DNA of 64,000 nt from positions 61,662,600 through 61,726,599 of the forward strand of contig CM022944.1 in the NCBI GenBank assembly GCA_012931725.1, given 5' to 3'. Position 1 is the stretch's first letter, and every line of letters begins with the position of its first letter. Shown one piece after another: positions 44,048 through 56,730 of the stretch. The notes beneath the pieces are model-generated. The model did no database searches. It saw only the letters and a list, made by a program, of their open reading frames with translations, and was not told where the DNA came from. This stretch comes from Litsea cubeba (lineage: Eukaryota > Streptophyta > Magnoliopsida > Laurales > Lauraceae). The translations under genes and the position numbers were made by a program.

Positions 44048-45596
44048 ACTTCTTTTGGAGATGAGGGTTCTTCTGGGTCAGAAGACCACACGTCTGTGCC
44101 ATCGGACAACTCCTCTTCATTTTCGGAGAAATCGTGCCAATTGGATGAGCTTCCTGGATCTTTATCAGGTGACTCATCAAAGAGATATCCAGGGAGATCG
44201 ATGTCTTCATGGACTTGAGATGTTGAGGCTTGGTCAGTATACTGACTTTTAAGTCTTTGTGTAAACTGTCTCAGGGGAGTGTCGGGATCATATCCTAACC
44301 CGTGTGAAGACTTTTTTACATAGTCGTAGAGTCTCCAATCTTTTAGCTGGCTTTTGGTCAAGAGCCATTTTCTTGAGCGTCATAGCCCATTTTCTTCATA
44401 ATAGCTTGTGCCACAGAACTATATAAGGATAGTTGAGGCATACCTTCATTTTGAAAAGGTTCAAGCATGGAGTTTGATGAAGAAGCATCCGATCTATGGA
44501 AGAAGATCGGCTTTTCCTTTGCTGAAGTTGCTGGAACAACGAAGGAAGCTGACGTAGGATCTTCTATGTCAGAAGTTGTCTCCATTGGAGTGAGAGCAGG
44601 TTGAACTTGCTGAGTGTCAGCTTGGCTTGACGATGTGTCATCTTCTGGCTCTGAATCCGAATCCGTGTCTTGCATGATAGACACGAAAGAGACAACAAAT
44701 TTGCCCCCAGGCTTTTGCTTTACCTTCTTCACTTTAGTTGTGATGACCAAAGGCTTTGAAGGTTTGAGGGAGATGATGAAGGGAGTTTGAATGCTCTCTT
44801 CAGATTTACCAGATGGTTTGTTTTCTTCCAGTGATTGTTGAGGAGCCTTGCCTTTATCTTTCTGGGGATTTTCGGCAAAGGGTGCTATGTGCTTCTCCTC
44901 TTCTTCTTTTTCACCTTCATACATCTGTAAGTCTGCAAAGTGGACTTCTTTACCTTTGAAGGGTCTTTTGTCCGCAAAGACTCGATGTATCATGCCGTCG
45001 TCACCAACAAACTTGATGCATTGATGTAGAGTTGAAGGGACATCACCGTTCTCGTGGATCCAAGGGCGTCCGAGAAGGATGTTGTAGCATGAAGGGGTTT
45101 TTATTGCATACACAGTGACCTCAGAGATAAGATCACCGATCTGCAACTTGAACCTGATTTTGCCGATAGGCCTTTGAGTACTCCCATCGTATCCAAAGAT
45201 AGATACAGATGTGTGGCTCAGCTTGCTAGGTGGGATGCCCAACTCTTCGAGAGCCGATGTGGAGATGAGGTTGAGTGCAGAACCTAGGTCGATCTGAACT
45301 CTGTGCATAGGCATTTCCTTGATGTACCCTGTGAAGTACAGGGGTTGGTTGTGCCTCGTTTTGCCAAGTAGGTGGTCGTCCTTTGTGAAGGCGATGGTTG
45401 CACTGGCTGCTTTTTTAACCGAGAGGCATTCAATGCATGATCCCTCAGTTTTCTTCTTTTCTCCCTTTGAGGAAGCTTCTGAGTTTTTGACCCGGTAATC
45501 CATTTCAATTTTGAGGACTTGCGGGGCATGTTTGTCGACATCCTCATTCAGCTTTTGTAATTCTGAGATGAGATTATCACGAGTGTGCGGAGACAT
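44048..45596 (-). pseudogene. pol: retroviral-type aspartic protease and pre-RT linker (copy 2)
   Basis: The only protease in the window. The catalytic motif is IDLGSALNLIS at about 45285-45253, where the usual T/S after Asp is Leu. A flap-like GYDG and the conserved ILLGRPWIH (about 45085-45060) follow. Downstream is an acidic, Ser/Pro-rich linker ending AQAIMKKMGYDAQ, a segment that precedes RT in this lineage. The frame shifts near 44360, continues with LKDWRLYDYV, and runs into the deletion at 44047. The region probably came from a gag-pol polyprotein, but a TGA just upstream at 45599-45597 interrupts it. Confidence 0.82.
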
Positions 45597-46753
45597 TCAC
45601 AACAAATCTAGGATGTGCAGACGTGCAGGTATGTGCTTGAAGTGTTCAATCAAGTCATACTTGAAAGCCTCCTTAGGGTCTGCATGTTCATCATTGTTGC
45701 CACTAAGGGCGCTTACAACATCTTTTCCCGAAGGATTTACATATGTAAAGGAAGATTGGTTGTAATTTTTGTGGTAGTCCCAGCCAGAGCGGGTGCCTCT
45801 ACCAACTTTGAGAGCTTCTTGAGAAGGGTCTTCACTTGGAAGATTGTCTTCGGGATCAAGAGGCTGTCGTTCTTCATTTGCTGAGGATGTATCAGTAGCG
45901 GAGTTGCCATCCTCAGTGATTGTGTTGCATGGAGCATTTTCCGGGAACAAGTCCTGAACAGTATCCAGCAACCTTTCTTCTTCGTTGACCAATTCATCAT
46001 CCCAAGCATCAATAGCTGGGAATTCTTCAGTCAGGAAGGGTGTGAACTTTGAAGTCACAGTCTCAGGAGAAGAAACCTGAGAGGGTGTCATCTCAGTGAA
46101 AGTCACATGAGACGAGGTGGCTCCAGAAGATACATTGCTAGGCGTCACCGGAGTGTAAGTGCTCTCATCAGACGATGGTTCGGAAGAGCTATAATCCTGA
46201 ATTATTACATTACAGGAAGCTCTGACGGGAGACGTTGCCTGATCGGAGTCAGACTCATCCTCGAATGTAAGAGGATCGTCTATCCAGCCATTTTCTCCAT
46301 TTTCAGGAGTTAAGGGAAGATGTACCTGATGGTCTTCAGGGACTTCAGGCTCTGGATTGCGAGGAGGCTCATTGACGCGGTCTTGCTCTTGTTCTAGAGC
46401 GAGATGCTGCAAGATCCTTGCATATTCTTCAAGATCAGGCATGGGAGCCAAATCTTCTTCTTCATCAACTCTTTGTGGCTCAACATGAGAGGTGCTGGGT
46501 CAGCAGCATTTTCTTGTACAGTCTCTTGGTCTTCATCATCATCAGACCTGGATCCTTGTGGCTGTAGAGGGTTATACCAGATTACTGGCATAAGATGAGA
46601 CTCAGGAACCCATTCTTCATCGGAGAGATATTCTCTTGTTTCAAGGGACTCCTCCCACTCATCTGCGTAGTTGGATTCGAATCCATCATTGGTGTCGCTG
46701 GACTCGTACCCATATGGGTTGTCCGTCTGGTGTCGGGTAAGGAACCAGTTCAT
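45597..46753 (-). pseudogene. acidic gag-pol linker region (copy 2)
   Basis: Glu/Asp/Ser-rich coding sequence between the gag C-terminus and protease, spread over two frames with shifts near 46720 and 46445. It ends at TGA 45599-45597, which is in frame with and directly next to the ATG of the protease ORF. No domain is recognisable. It is assigned to the polyprotein by position. Confidence 0.6.
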
Positions 46754-47384
46754 CGGACTCTTGGATTGAGTTTATCACCTTGAAGGAAGTAGTGATCTTC
46801 TTGTTCAGTGATTTTGATGTTTGTCCAGAGGCAGACCCATTGTTTTTGTCAAAGGTGATGACTCCGTTTTTCCACATCTCGTCTATTTTCTCCCTCACAG
46901 CGAAGCATTGATTGAGAGGATGCGAGATCATCTGGTGGTATGGACAATACCGAGGATCGTTGGTTTTGCCAACATCACCCGGTCTTTTTGGTTCAGGCAA
47001 GGTGAGCTTGCCGTTTACCACAAGAGCCCCAAAGATTTCATCAACATCTTCATCAAAAGGATATTTCTTCTCTACTCGTTCTTTGAAGGCATCTGAGAGT
47101 TCAGGTCTCTTACCCGCAGCTTTGTTTTCAGCTTTCTTTGGTGGCTGAGGAGCTGGCTTGGTCTGCACATTGAGGACCTCTTTCTTCTTTGGTTTAGAGG
47201 TTGCAATGGCGGTTGGCTCTTTTCTTGATGATTTCTGACTGTTGAGGTCTTTAATCACCGTTTTAACTTCCATGGAAGCTTCTAGGAGTTCTCCCAGGTT
47301 TTTTGATTTGTTGCCGATGATCATGGAGCGGATTCTAGCTCTCATGTTGTTTCGACAGATGTCGACTAGCGACGCTTGTGGCAC
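46686..47384 (-). pseudogene. gag: gag C-terminal part (copy 2)
   Basis: Contains SLVDICRNNMRARIRSMIIG, the end of the Retrotrans_gag domain, then a Lys/Pro linker and a conserved DPRYCPYHQMISHPLNQCF segment. The CPYH...HPLNQC arrangement resembles the zinc-knuckle-like region of Tat gag proteins. Copy 3 lacks everything after SKNL (29200). Confidence 0.8.
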
Positions 47385-49021
47385 AGCTGAGCCATTGTAG
47401 CGGGATGATCCTCACCTTTGAAGTGAGTCAGGAAGCGTGTCTCTAGCATGGCCCAGTTTTGGATGGAGTCCTCCGGCAGAGTGGAGTACCAATCGAAGGC
47501 CGTACCTTTTTGGGTACTTGCGAAGAGGCGGATCTTGAGTGCATCTTGATCCGCGATTGCTCCTGTCAGGATCTTGAAATGGATGACGTGCTGTCTGGCT
47601 GATCCTTTCCCCGTATATGTTTGGAGAGTAGGATGCTTGAATTTTGTGCGGAACGGGACCGAGTCCATCCATAAGGGATATGGTGGCTTGATCCCATGCT
47701 CCTTGAGTATATCCTCTTCTTTTGCTTTGGCAAGGATACTGTCTACGTCCTTTTTGGTGAGGGCACGTGACTCATTTTCTTCTCCATTTACCTCATCATC
47801 TTGATGATTCGGAGGAGGTTCATTGTTCGCCTGATTTTGGAAGGCGATGAGAAGGTTTTCCATCAGAGTTTCAATCCTCTGTTGGCCTTGTTCCAACTAC
47901 TGGATGCGGGTGATCGCATCATCTTGAGGTGGATTGCGGGGTGGTGGCTCAGAATTTGTAGCCAAGACGTTCATCCTTCGTGATTCGAACGAAGAAACTG
48001 TCCTGGTGACTGAGCTGGGGCTCATTCTTTTTGAAGAAGAGCTTGAGGAAGGATCACTCTGCCGTCCTTTGCTTGAAGGAACAGGGGATTCTTCTGAATA
48101 TCTTCTTGTCCTAGAGACGCTGCGGGTCATTGTACGTCGGACATGGATTTTGGATGCTGACTTTTGGCGTCTTTTGGTTTTTCCAACCATATGGACGGCA
48201 GCAACTTGGTTGGGTCTTTCTTTTTCGACCCATTTGGGAGAGACTTGAAGCGTAGGAGGCTGGGTCCTTTGTTTTTCTAGTCTCTTTTGCCTATACGTTG
48301 CGCGGCGGCGTATACGACGAGCAACTTGAGCTTCGGTCAGCTCTAGCTGGGCTTTGACGATGAAGGATGTGCTCCCTCGGGCGCAGCAGCTGAGCCTGTC
48401 TTCTTTGTAGCTGGGCAAGGACAGGATGCGAACTCTGTCCTTCGCCTGTTGCAGCGAAGCTTTGAATTTTTCAAGTTCGGCCCCTGTAGAGATGAAGGGT
48501 TGAACTGCAGGTTTGTAGGCCTTAGCAGGTGCTTGCGGAGGCCTTGTGATGCATGATCTGGTTTTGGGCTTGTAGGAACAAGCCGGCTCATGCTGGTTTG
48601 ACTTGGGAGTCAAGTTGGAGATGGGTCTCTCCTCTTTCATGTAAGCAAGAGGGTAGAACTGGTTCTCCTTGAGTGGGGCCAGGAATGCTGGCTTGGTAGA
48701 TGTTTGGGACCTTCTTTGTTTTGGTGAAGGTCTTGGGGACCAAGTCTTGGGATAGGCTTGGCTGTTTGTGGGTCGAGTCTTCATGGGGGTGCCACAGGCT
48801 TTAGGCCTTCTGGTGCTCGCCTTTGGTGTCACGGTAGTGACACGTTGAGAGGCGAGTTTCTGCTTCTTGGAAGGAACAGCTTGTTCCTCGGGAAGTGGGA
48901 ATGGTCCCAGCGTCCCAAAGACGATAGTCCGGGGAGTCGAGGTCGACCCAAAGCTTAAAGAGTTGCCGAGGGAGTTGACGCTTCGGCAGCTGATGGGGCG
49001 CTTGTAGGTGCACGTAGTTTG
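47385..49021 (-). pseudogene. gag: gag N-terminal and capsid part (copy 2, 5'-truncated)
   Basis: The counterpart of 27390-29029 in copy 3. The basic ARRIRRR cluster lies near 48300 and the capsid-like YTGKGSARQHVIHF near 47610. The start of gag is missing because homology ends near 49021. TAG at 47899-47897 replaces a Gln codon. About 85 bp are deleted at 47385-47393 relative to copy 3 (29030-29114), which shifts the frame. Confidence 0.83.
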
Positions 49022-51373
49022 AGGCAAGTAGATTTCAACATTAATGTGATGCTTTCTCTCATTGGTTCCATTTTATGAATTTTCCTTTTTGTGTTAATCT
49101 TCTTTAGTTTATGGTTTATTTTGATTTAATGGACCATTGTAATAGCTATCTTAATTTATGTTGTTGTTCTACCATGCATTGGAAGTTTGCTCTCACTTTG
49201 GTTTCTTGGAAAGTTTTGTTTCATTGTGTTCAAGTGGGTGTTCAAAGAAAAGGGAAAAGAACTTGGATTCTTTTAAAAAGTGTTGAGTTTGTGTTAATTA
49301 GATGATTATGGATGATGGTTTGATGATTTGTGGAGGTTGAGAAGAGGCCCAAGATGTTGTAGAATTGTGTATGGAAGAAAGGAATGAAAGGGAATGGAAA
49401 TGAGCAAGAAAAGAGGAAGAAAAACAAAAAAAAGGAGGATTTCTGCACTCGGGCTGGACTGGGCAGGCCCAGTCCACTCGAGCGACCCACTGGGCCGCTC
49501 GAGCGGACCAGGCACTGCCTGGCCCTCGCTCGAGCGACCCACTGGGCCGCTCGAGCGACCAGCTACTGTCTGGGTCCGCTCGAGCGAGCCCAGTTCAGTC
49601 TGGGCTCGGGTTTGGGCCTGATTAAGGGTCTATTTGAGGCTGTTTGATGGCCCAATTGAAGACTGTGATGAGCCCATTTCCTAGGTGTCTTTTGGGCCTG
49701 TTTTAAGGTCAACTCTCGGGCTGTTTTTGAGTCCTAATGTTGGGCTATTTATGACATGAATTGTGGGCTACTTTAGGGACTGTTTGGGCTTGCTTTTGAT
49801 GGACTGATTGAGCTTGGATGAGGCCAGTTGTGGGCCTGATTAAAAGGACTTAAACCTACTTTTAAGGAAGACTTATTGGGTATAACATTCAAGTCCACTT
49901 CAAGCCTATATCCAAGCCCAATTCAGCCCTTTTATCCTTTTTATAAGAGAAGCCCATTCAACCTTTTACAAGCCTAGAACTCATGGTGAGAAGTATCTTG
50001 GACTATGGCCTATACCACTTGGGGAAAAACCCTCAAGTCTAAATGTACACTTAATCCCTTGTGATTGTTAATGATCTTCGGTGGCACCAAATCACTTTCT
50101 TTTAATGACAATAAAGGGGTCAAATGTATATCGAGACTACCCGCTTAGTCGACCGAACCATCATACATTCTTTTGTGTAAAAAGACTTTTGTTTTGGTTC
50201 TTTCTCCAATTCTTTTAATGTTTTGAAGTGGGTTACCCCCATATTTTAGAAATGATGAAACTACTCACCTGTTTTGCTTGGCTTTGCCCATATGCATTTG
50301 TTTGGAGTAGTTCTCTATCGACTTTGGAAATGTATCTTATAAATAGAATTGCATTTCTTCGAGGTTTCGGATTTTCACTATAATGGCACCACTAGGCTTA
50401 GGTCACCTTGTCGGACTGATCATCCGGCTTGGGGTCTTTAATTTGTCTGCCAGCTGCAGTTTGGATTCTGTCTGTACCGACCATGGCAACGGTAATTATC
50501 CGGTCCCACGAGTAGTGGCTACGGTTCTGTCTGATAACGACTATGTCGTTCCGGTTCCACGATTAGTGGCTACGGTTTGTCTACTCCGGTTACTTCGGTA
50601 ACAGGAGAATATAGCTTTATGTGGGTTGCCAATATTTTTATGCATTAATATTCATCTCATGGTATTTGTTTTTGTTACTCATCATGGCATTGGATTTGTA
50701 AGCCATCGAGATGTTTATCTTCTATCTTCACTTTGACATTGTTATTAATCGTGATTTCATCGTAGCTCTTACTTATCATGTTTTGTTTCGCTTTCATCCT
50801 ATTATTGTTGTAATTGCTTGCCAGACCGTCGTGTCTGACTCTCTTTTGTTTGGTGCCAGATGTCGAGCCCCTCGCGGTTGAGGCGCATTTCGAGGCGGAA
50901 CCTATAGTTCCCGTGGAGGGCGAGTGGCAGCCCGATGACGTCGTTTAGACGTCGGGTTGCCTTGGAGCTGCGATCACATTCTGGGGATTTCATGATATAC
51001 ATTTTGGGTTTTTGTTATGGCCATTGTTGGCTTATTTTCTTTTGGGAAAGATTTGTAATTAATGATTAACTTTACTTTTGTATAAACTTTAAACTAACTT
51101 TGGGGCCTACAGTAAAATGTTTCTCTTTTGATGCTAGTCTCATGCGTTCTCATTTTATACCCGTTTGAGAGACTTTTATGTTTGCTACAATGCTTCCGCG
51201 TAAGTCATTTGTATGAAAGTGATCCTTATATATCACTATTGGATCGGATTCCGTGAATCCTTACCGCGGAAACCTGTGGGAAACTAGCGTGTGCGGGCGG
51301 AATTTTCCGGCCCGTCGCGCCGCGTCCCCGGATTAAGGCCTCGTTTAGCAGGACCTCGGTCCGGGGGCGTGAC
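49022..51373 (+). repeat. probable chromovirus (Tekay/Del-like) LTR, solo or 3'
   Basis: No ORF is supportable. The right end (GGACCTCGGTCCGGGGGCGT then GACA at 51373) and the TTAATGACAATAAAGGGG segment near 50100 resemble LTRs of plant Tekay/Del chromoviruses. No PBS follows 51373, so this would be a 3' or solo LTR. The left end is unclear because sequence directly abuts truncated copy 2 gag, and the bases after it (GTTGA) have no matching left duplication. CTCGAGCGACCC units with GGGCCGCTCGAGCG recur at 49478-49600. Classification is from memory of LTR ends, not a search. Confidence 0.45.
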
Positions 51374-51768
51374 AGTTGAGAAAAGCAAAATAGACAAGAA
51401 CTAAAAGGACGATGCTATGAGGCATGGAAAAGCTTTCCATTATCTGTCAAAATCTGTTTTCCAAGTACTTTGTTTGCATTATTGCTTTATGTTTAGTTTT
51501 TTTCTTTTTCTTTTTTAGAAAAAAGTAGTAACTGACAAATATATCATAAATAAGAAAGTGAAATGTACAAACTTAAACTCATTTTATGTCCCCGCTGTCG
51601 TTTCCTTTCTTTTAATGAAAGTTACCATGAAAAGAAATTTAAATATTCTTTTCCCTTTTGCGTCATGTGTTTGTATTTTTTTTAGTTATAATAATTGAGT
51701 TTTCAATCTGACATAATAGTTGTATTGATCTTGATTTATACTCCTGTTGGAAGAATAATCACAAGTTG
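51374..51768. other. A/T-rich intergenic sequence
   Basis: About 395 bp with no ORF, repeat or recognisable element. It is the target sequence into which copy 4 inserted. Confidence 0.5.
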
Positions 51769-51773
51769 GATAA
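51769..51773. other. target-site duplication, left (copy 4)
   Basis: GATAA, identical to 54362-54366. Confidence 0.9.
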
Positions 51774-54361
51774 TGTTGACACCAAAAACGTCACTTTGCC
51801 TCTTCAAGATCCAAAAGGCTACATGAAGTCGCAACCTGCCATAAATAGGCAATGCTACTTCCAAACATCAAATATTGTCAGAATCAAACAAAAAACTGCA
51901 AGATCCTTCAAGACAACCAAAAGAGGAGTACACAAGAAGTTTAGGGCTATTTCAAAAATCATTTGGCCTAACTTCGCTTCTCCGACAGATGAAAAGGAGC
52001 TCCCGGCGATGAAAGCATCGAAGACACCAAATCTTCGATCAGAGCCGATGGATGGTCTCAAAATACATCCAAAAGGCTCCACGTCAAGTTTCGAGTCAAA
52101 CCGACAACGTTTGACCCTACATCAACCCTCGAACAACTAAATCAAGCCTCTCGGCGGCGAGAACCACCGAGGCCATCACTCATCAGATAGAGCACATGGA
52201 CGCCTTCAAAATGCTTACAAAGGGCTACACGTCAAATTTCAGGTCATTTCGACAATATTTGACTAGACTTCGACGCTCAGAAGCTAAATCAGGCCTCTCG
52301 ACGGTGAAGCTCCCCGGAACCATGGTTTTCAAGACAGAGCCTGTGGATCATCTTAAAATAACTCCAATAGGTTCCCTGTCAAATTTCAAGTCAATCGGAC
52401 ATCGGTTGACCACACATCAAGCTGCGACATCTTTCATCGCGACAAAAGCAAGTGTACTAGTGATAAAACCCCAAACGGCTTCAAAACTCAAACAAAAGCC
52501 TATGGTTGGTCTTATTTATTGCTCAAAAGGCTTCACCTCAAATTTCAGGTCATTCCGACATCGTTTAGCCCAGTTTCAGGTTCTGACGGAAAATCGGCAG
52601 CTCTGCGCGACAAAGTCTTCGGCTTTCTCGGAAAATTGGAAACTTTGAAAACCAAAATGCAAGGATTCTCATCAGGTTTTCTATAGGGAAATCAAGCCAA
52701 TAATTATAAAAAATGTCAAGGAAAATTACAGAAGAAAAAAGAATCAAAAAACAGTAAAAACGGACGTAAAACGGGATAAAAAAAGGGGGAAAACCCCTCC
52801 AGGGTTGCCGGCCCCTGCGACCCTGGAGCCCGGGATCGCCCGGTGGGCCCCGAAAACTCCGTTTTTCGCCGTTTTTTCGCGATTTGAAGCGTCTGACTCC
52901 TTTGATTTTCCAAAATCCATACTTTTGAGACACCAAATCCTTTGACATCCGTCAAAATCTCGGGTCAATCATCAAGAGTATCGAAATCAACATTGATCGC
53001 CAACCGGTCAACCAAAAAAGTGTGCTTTCTACCCGACCGATCGAGAAATCGACAAGACAGATGGCACCGACCCGCTGTTGGCAACCAATACCTGAAGTTA
53101 CATGGTCATCCGATGTTGATCTACATGAAGATCCATCGATGATCATCGCCAGAATAATCCCAAAAGACGCGGCACGGCCCGCGACTCTTCAACTGCTCGG
53201 CGACCACTTAATGCGATTAATTGGCTAGCTTTATTACAGTCATTAACCCATTAATTTAGACGGCCCAATCAGAAGCAAGCATCCGGGAGTTACAAGTCAA
53301 TTGATTTATGGCATTTAACCCATGAAACTCCTCCCATCATGGCGATTTAAGGCGATTAAATGCCCTCAATCTCCTCTGGCCAATCAGAAGCCAAGAAAAA
53401 GGAGTTACAAAATAAAGGAATTAAATCCTGTAACTCCTCCCATTATGCGGCTTAATGACAATAAAAGCCCATAAACCCTCCTAAATGGCTACCAAAAAGC
53501 CTATAAATAGGAGAACACTCCAAGAAGAAAGAAAAGCACGACAGACTGCAGAAAATCCTGAAATTCAGACAGAAAAAGGCATCATAAATCTAAGAGAAAG
53601 AAAGAGAGAAAACTCTGCGGAAGTTCTACACCGACTACCGCTACAAGGTGACAAAAGTCTCTTGGGGGGTACCCCCCAAGGTCCTTGCCTTCTCCTTCTG
53701 CCTCCAATGGCTTAGACGTGGCTTTTCAGCCCGTCTACTTAGCTTTTTATTGGACATAGGACCTCCTCTTGGTCTTTGTCCTCTAAAAATCTGAGGTTAT
53801 AGCCAAGCCAAGCGAATCAATAGCATCCTCTGTTCTCATCTGCATGGATGATGGCGAAGTCCACATATGGCTTGCGACCATCAATTTGAACGAGTCCCCC
53901 ACAATCTCCTAAGAAGTTAGATCCTCCTTTTCTTGCTTTTCATTATAGTTTGTATTTTTCTAAAAGAGACAAAAATCACAACTCTTGTCTTTCGTTATTG
54001 ATAAGAATTGTAAATCGGCTATAAACGCCAAAAATCGGCTATAAACTCCAAAACCGGCTATAAACGCCAAAATCGGCTATAAATGCCAAAAAAATCGCCT
54101 TTCACGGCAAATCAAGAAAAAATGTCTATTTTCTTAAATATATGTGCAATGGAAAACTTGAAAGAAGTTGATTTCCTTTTTACTTGCAAAGGTCGATCTC
54201 TGGATCACCACTTGTAATTCCAAGTAAAATAGAAAATCTGGCACACCCACACAAAAAAATGTTGATGCACGCCTCTGCCCCTCGGTTACGAAAGGGTCGG
54301 ACCCAACGGACTCCCACGTCCGCTGACCTCGGTAGAACCGAGCAGAAGCGTTGTTCCATCA
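51774..54361 (+). mobile_element. solo LTR of the same Tat family (copy 4)
   Basis: A 2588-bp LTR, TGTTGACACC to TTCCATCA, flanked by GATAA on both sides with no internal sequence. It carries the full U3 including the ~290-bp block absent from copy 3, the TATA box at 53502-53510, a perfect 20-bp palindrome at 53661-53680 and the GGCTATAAACGCC array (about 54016-54090). Solo LTRs with intact duplications arise by recombination between the two LTRs of one element. Confidence 0.95.
53502..53510 (+). promoter_or_regulatory. LTR TATA box (copy 4)
   Basis: TATAAATAG. It could still drive readout into the right flank. Confidence 0.7.
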
Positions 54362-54366
54362 GATAA
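54362..54366. other. target-site duplication, right (copy 4)
   Basis: GATAA, identical to 51769-51773. Confidence 0.9.
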
Positions 54367-55950
54367 TGTGATAACTACTACTAAGTATTGTTCCTCTTCT
54401 GATATTAGTGATTGCTAAAGATAATTCCATAAATGCAATTTAGTGGTATAGGTCTTATAGATTGCTATTATAAATTGTTGTTGTTCTGTGCAATTTTTAC
54501 TTTCTTAATATACAACTTTTGTGAATTTTTTTATTATAAAAGGGCATTTCAAGGGCATGAATATATTTATTTATTAATGCTCTTACTCATGAGGTTTAAA
54601 TTGAAAAACTTTGATCATTTTCTAACACATTTATTTCTTTCATCATTGCAAGCTTCTTCTTCTTGTTGTTATTCTTCTTCTTTTCATATATTTCAATGAA
54701 GCGTCATGCCTTTCTTTAACGGGAAAATGAGAATCCCATAGAAATCGCTTGTTATGTTAGCGTTACTACTAACTTCAGAGTCAGTGAATGAAGTGATCGT
54801 TTTAAGTGTAAACAACTAAAATAAGTATTGATGCTGGGTTGCAACATATTCAGTTTGTCTTTGTTCGTTTTAAATTTTTCTTACTTTGATCAGCACTCTC
54901 ATCCTCTATACAGAACAGAGCAGAAGAGTTGATCTAGAATACCTGGGTTACATTCTTCTGTATTTCTTAAGAGAAAGGTCCAATTCTTTTGGCAGATTTG
55001 TATTTATAGTTTTTTGTTTGATTTGTATTTTCTCCCTATGGATATCTCTATTTGTGAGCTTCCATTTAACTGAACTTCTATGATTACTTTGTATTATCCT
55101 TTTCTTACAGGGCATAAAATTTAACACTTTGTATCTAGCAAAAGAAGATGCTGACTCTTGAAGAGGTATTGCCTCTTTTTACCTTATAGTGGTCCGTCTT
55201 ATAAAATAAAACAAAGCACATGTGAAATACTAATATTGATCAACAGGTTCTCTGTAAATCTTACCCGTCGGAGTTCATATCATAGTTCCACCATTATTGA
55301 TCCCAGTCGCTTGAGGACAAGCCGGATTACTTCATTATTCTTGAGGGTCGGTGTGAGATGTTATTCTTCTTTGTAAGTTAAGACTAAAATCACCAACTCA
55401 ATTTTTTTATTCTGATGTCCTTAGGTATGATATAATTAATATTTTTTTTTCCTTAATAGAATCTGATTTTGTAGTGAACATATAATGTTCATGGTAATTG
55501 GTTAGAACAGTAAGCTAATATGATTCTTAGTTTTTTTTTATTTTTTATAAAATTAAAAATTATCAATTTGACTATGCTTTCGACTGGACTCCAACTTTAG
55601 CAGGTCAAGTCTACCAAGAAACTGATAAGTCGACCTGACATGTTAAATAAAGTAAATTTAATTTTCTTTGTACACATTCATGATAAAATATCTAGAAATA
55701 TGTGATTTATATCATCAAAAAATTATATAAATTTCATATCGATTGTTTTTTTGAGATCTCATTTTTCTCACTATATCATTGTTTTATTATTTTCAAATAT
55801 ATAGAAAAAAGTAGTGTTAGCTGTATTTGGACATTGCACGGGCCTTGCAATTTATAATCACTCATTTTCTGTTGAAATTTAATTTTTAAATGTATTGAAG
55901 CTTCCACTAAATTTTAAAATTTTTTTTTTTTAAATTTTCATAATTAAACT
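54367..55950. other. A/T-rich intergenic sequence, no gene seen
   Basis: Only short ORFs without recognisable motifs. I see no repeats, inverted termini or coding bias. It could be host intron or intergenic DNA. Confidence 0.5.
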
Positions 55951-56248
55951 GTGTGTTCGTGTTCGATGCATGTGCTTTACACGTACAGGGTCCACTGCTA
56001 CTGGTTAAAAAAACCCCACAGCGTGAGTGGGTCAACAAAAAATCCTCTACACCTGACGGGAAATATTCTACATTTCTCCTGCGCGAAAACCCCAGGACCG
56101 AAAAAGAGCATGGAGAAGAAATATTCCGAGGGCGAGGAGAGCCAAGACAAACGCCAGAGAGACCGAAAACCCCCTTTCAGACTCGCCCAAGACGACACGA
56201 AGCCACCCCTCCAAGACCCAGTACTCACTAGAAACCAACCCCCACCCC

Positions 56249-56288
<40 letters not shown>

Positions 56289-56730
56289 TCGTTTTCTTTT
56301 GCTCTCTCTGTCTCTCACCTGTTGTTTTTGTTGTAATTTGCGTTTTGCAGATCGTTCGGTCAGACCCCATCGACTCGGTCCACTCGGAGCAAGCTGTTCT
56401 GCGTCTGCCCCCTTTCACCAAACCCCAACAGTTGAATTCTGGTAATTCATCTATTCTTTAGGGGGTGTTCATGAAAGAGATATGTATTAGCTCATATGTA
56501 ATGTACTTGGGGTGTGTTGTTTAGTTCGGCTTTCCGTAATGTGTGTTTTAGTCAATTTGCATGGCTCCCATGATCCAATTCCAGTTGGAAACATAATATT
56601 TTTGTATTGAGCATAGAAAACCTAGGGCTTGTCGAGATCCTTGTAAGTTGTAACTCATTTTTTACCTGTTGACGTGATTGCTATGACAACTAAGTTTGCC
56701 CTTTTTCTTTTAGGGCAGATTTTGAAGCAG
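55951..56730 (+). other. GC-richer segment with a C37 tract; possible host 5' exon
   Basis: A 165-codon ORF (55951-56445) crosses a run of 37 C at 56251-56287, so its Pro tail is an artefact. GCGTTTTGCAG at 56341-56350 followed by GAATTCTGGTAATT at 56434 could mark an acceptor and donor of a short exon. Nothing in the translation is recognisable. Confidence 0.25.

Larger units (their letters stand above)
15469..49021 (-). mobile_element. Tat-lineage LTR retrotransposon, copy 2 (5'-truncated, internally deleted, split by copy 3)
   Basis: The element reads right to left: gag (49021-46686), gag-pol linker, protease (within 45596-44358), the end of integrase (44047-43337), the two repeat arrays, the antisense gene (plus strand) and the 3' LTR. 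Copy 3 interrupts it between 23276 and 41463. Its 5' LTR, leader and gag start are missing, because homology stops near 49021. RT, both RNases H and the N-terminal half of integrase are deleted at 44047. The last ~22 bp of its LTR are lost at 15469. It carries more nonsense changes than copies 1 and 3, so it is the older copy. Confidence 0.9.
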
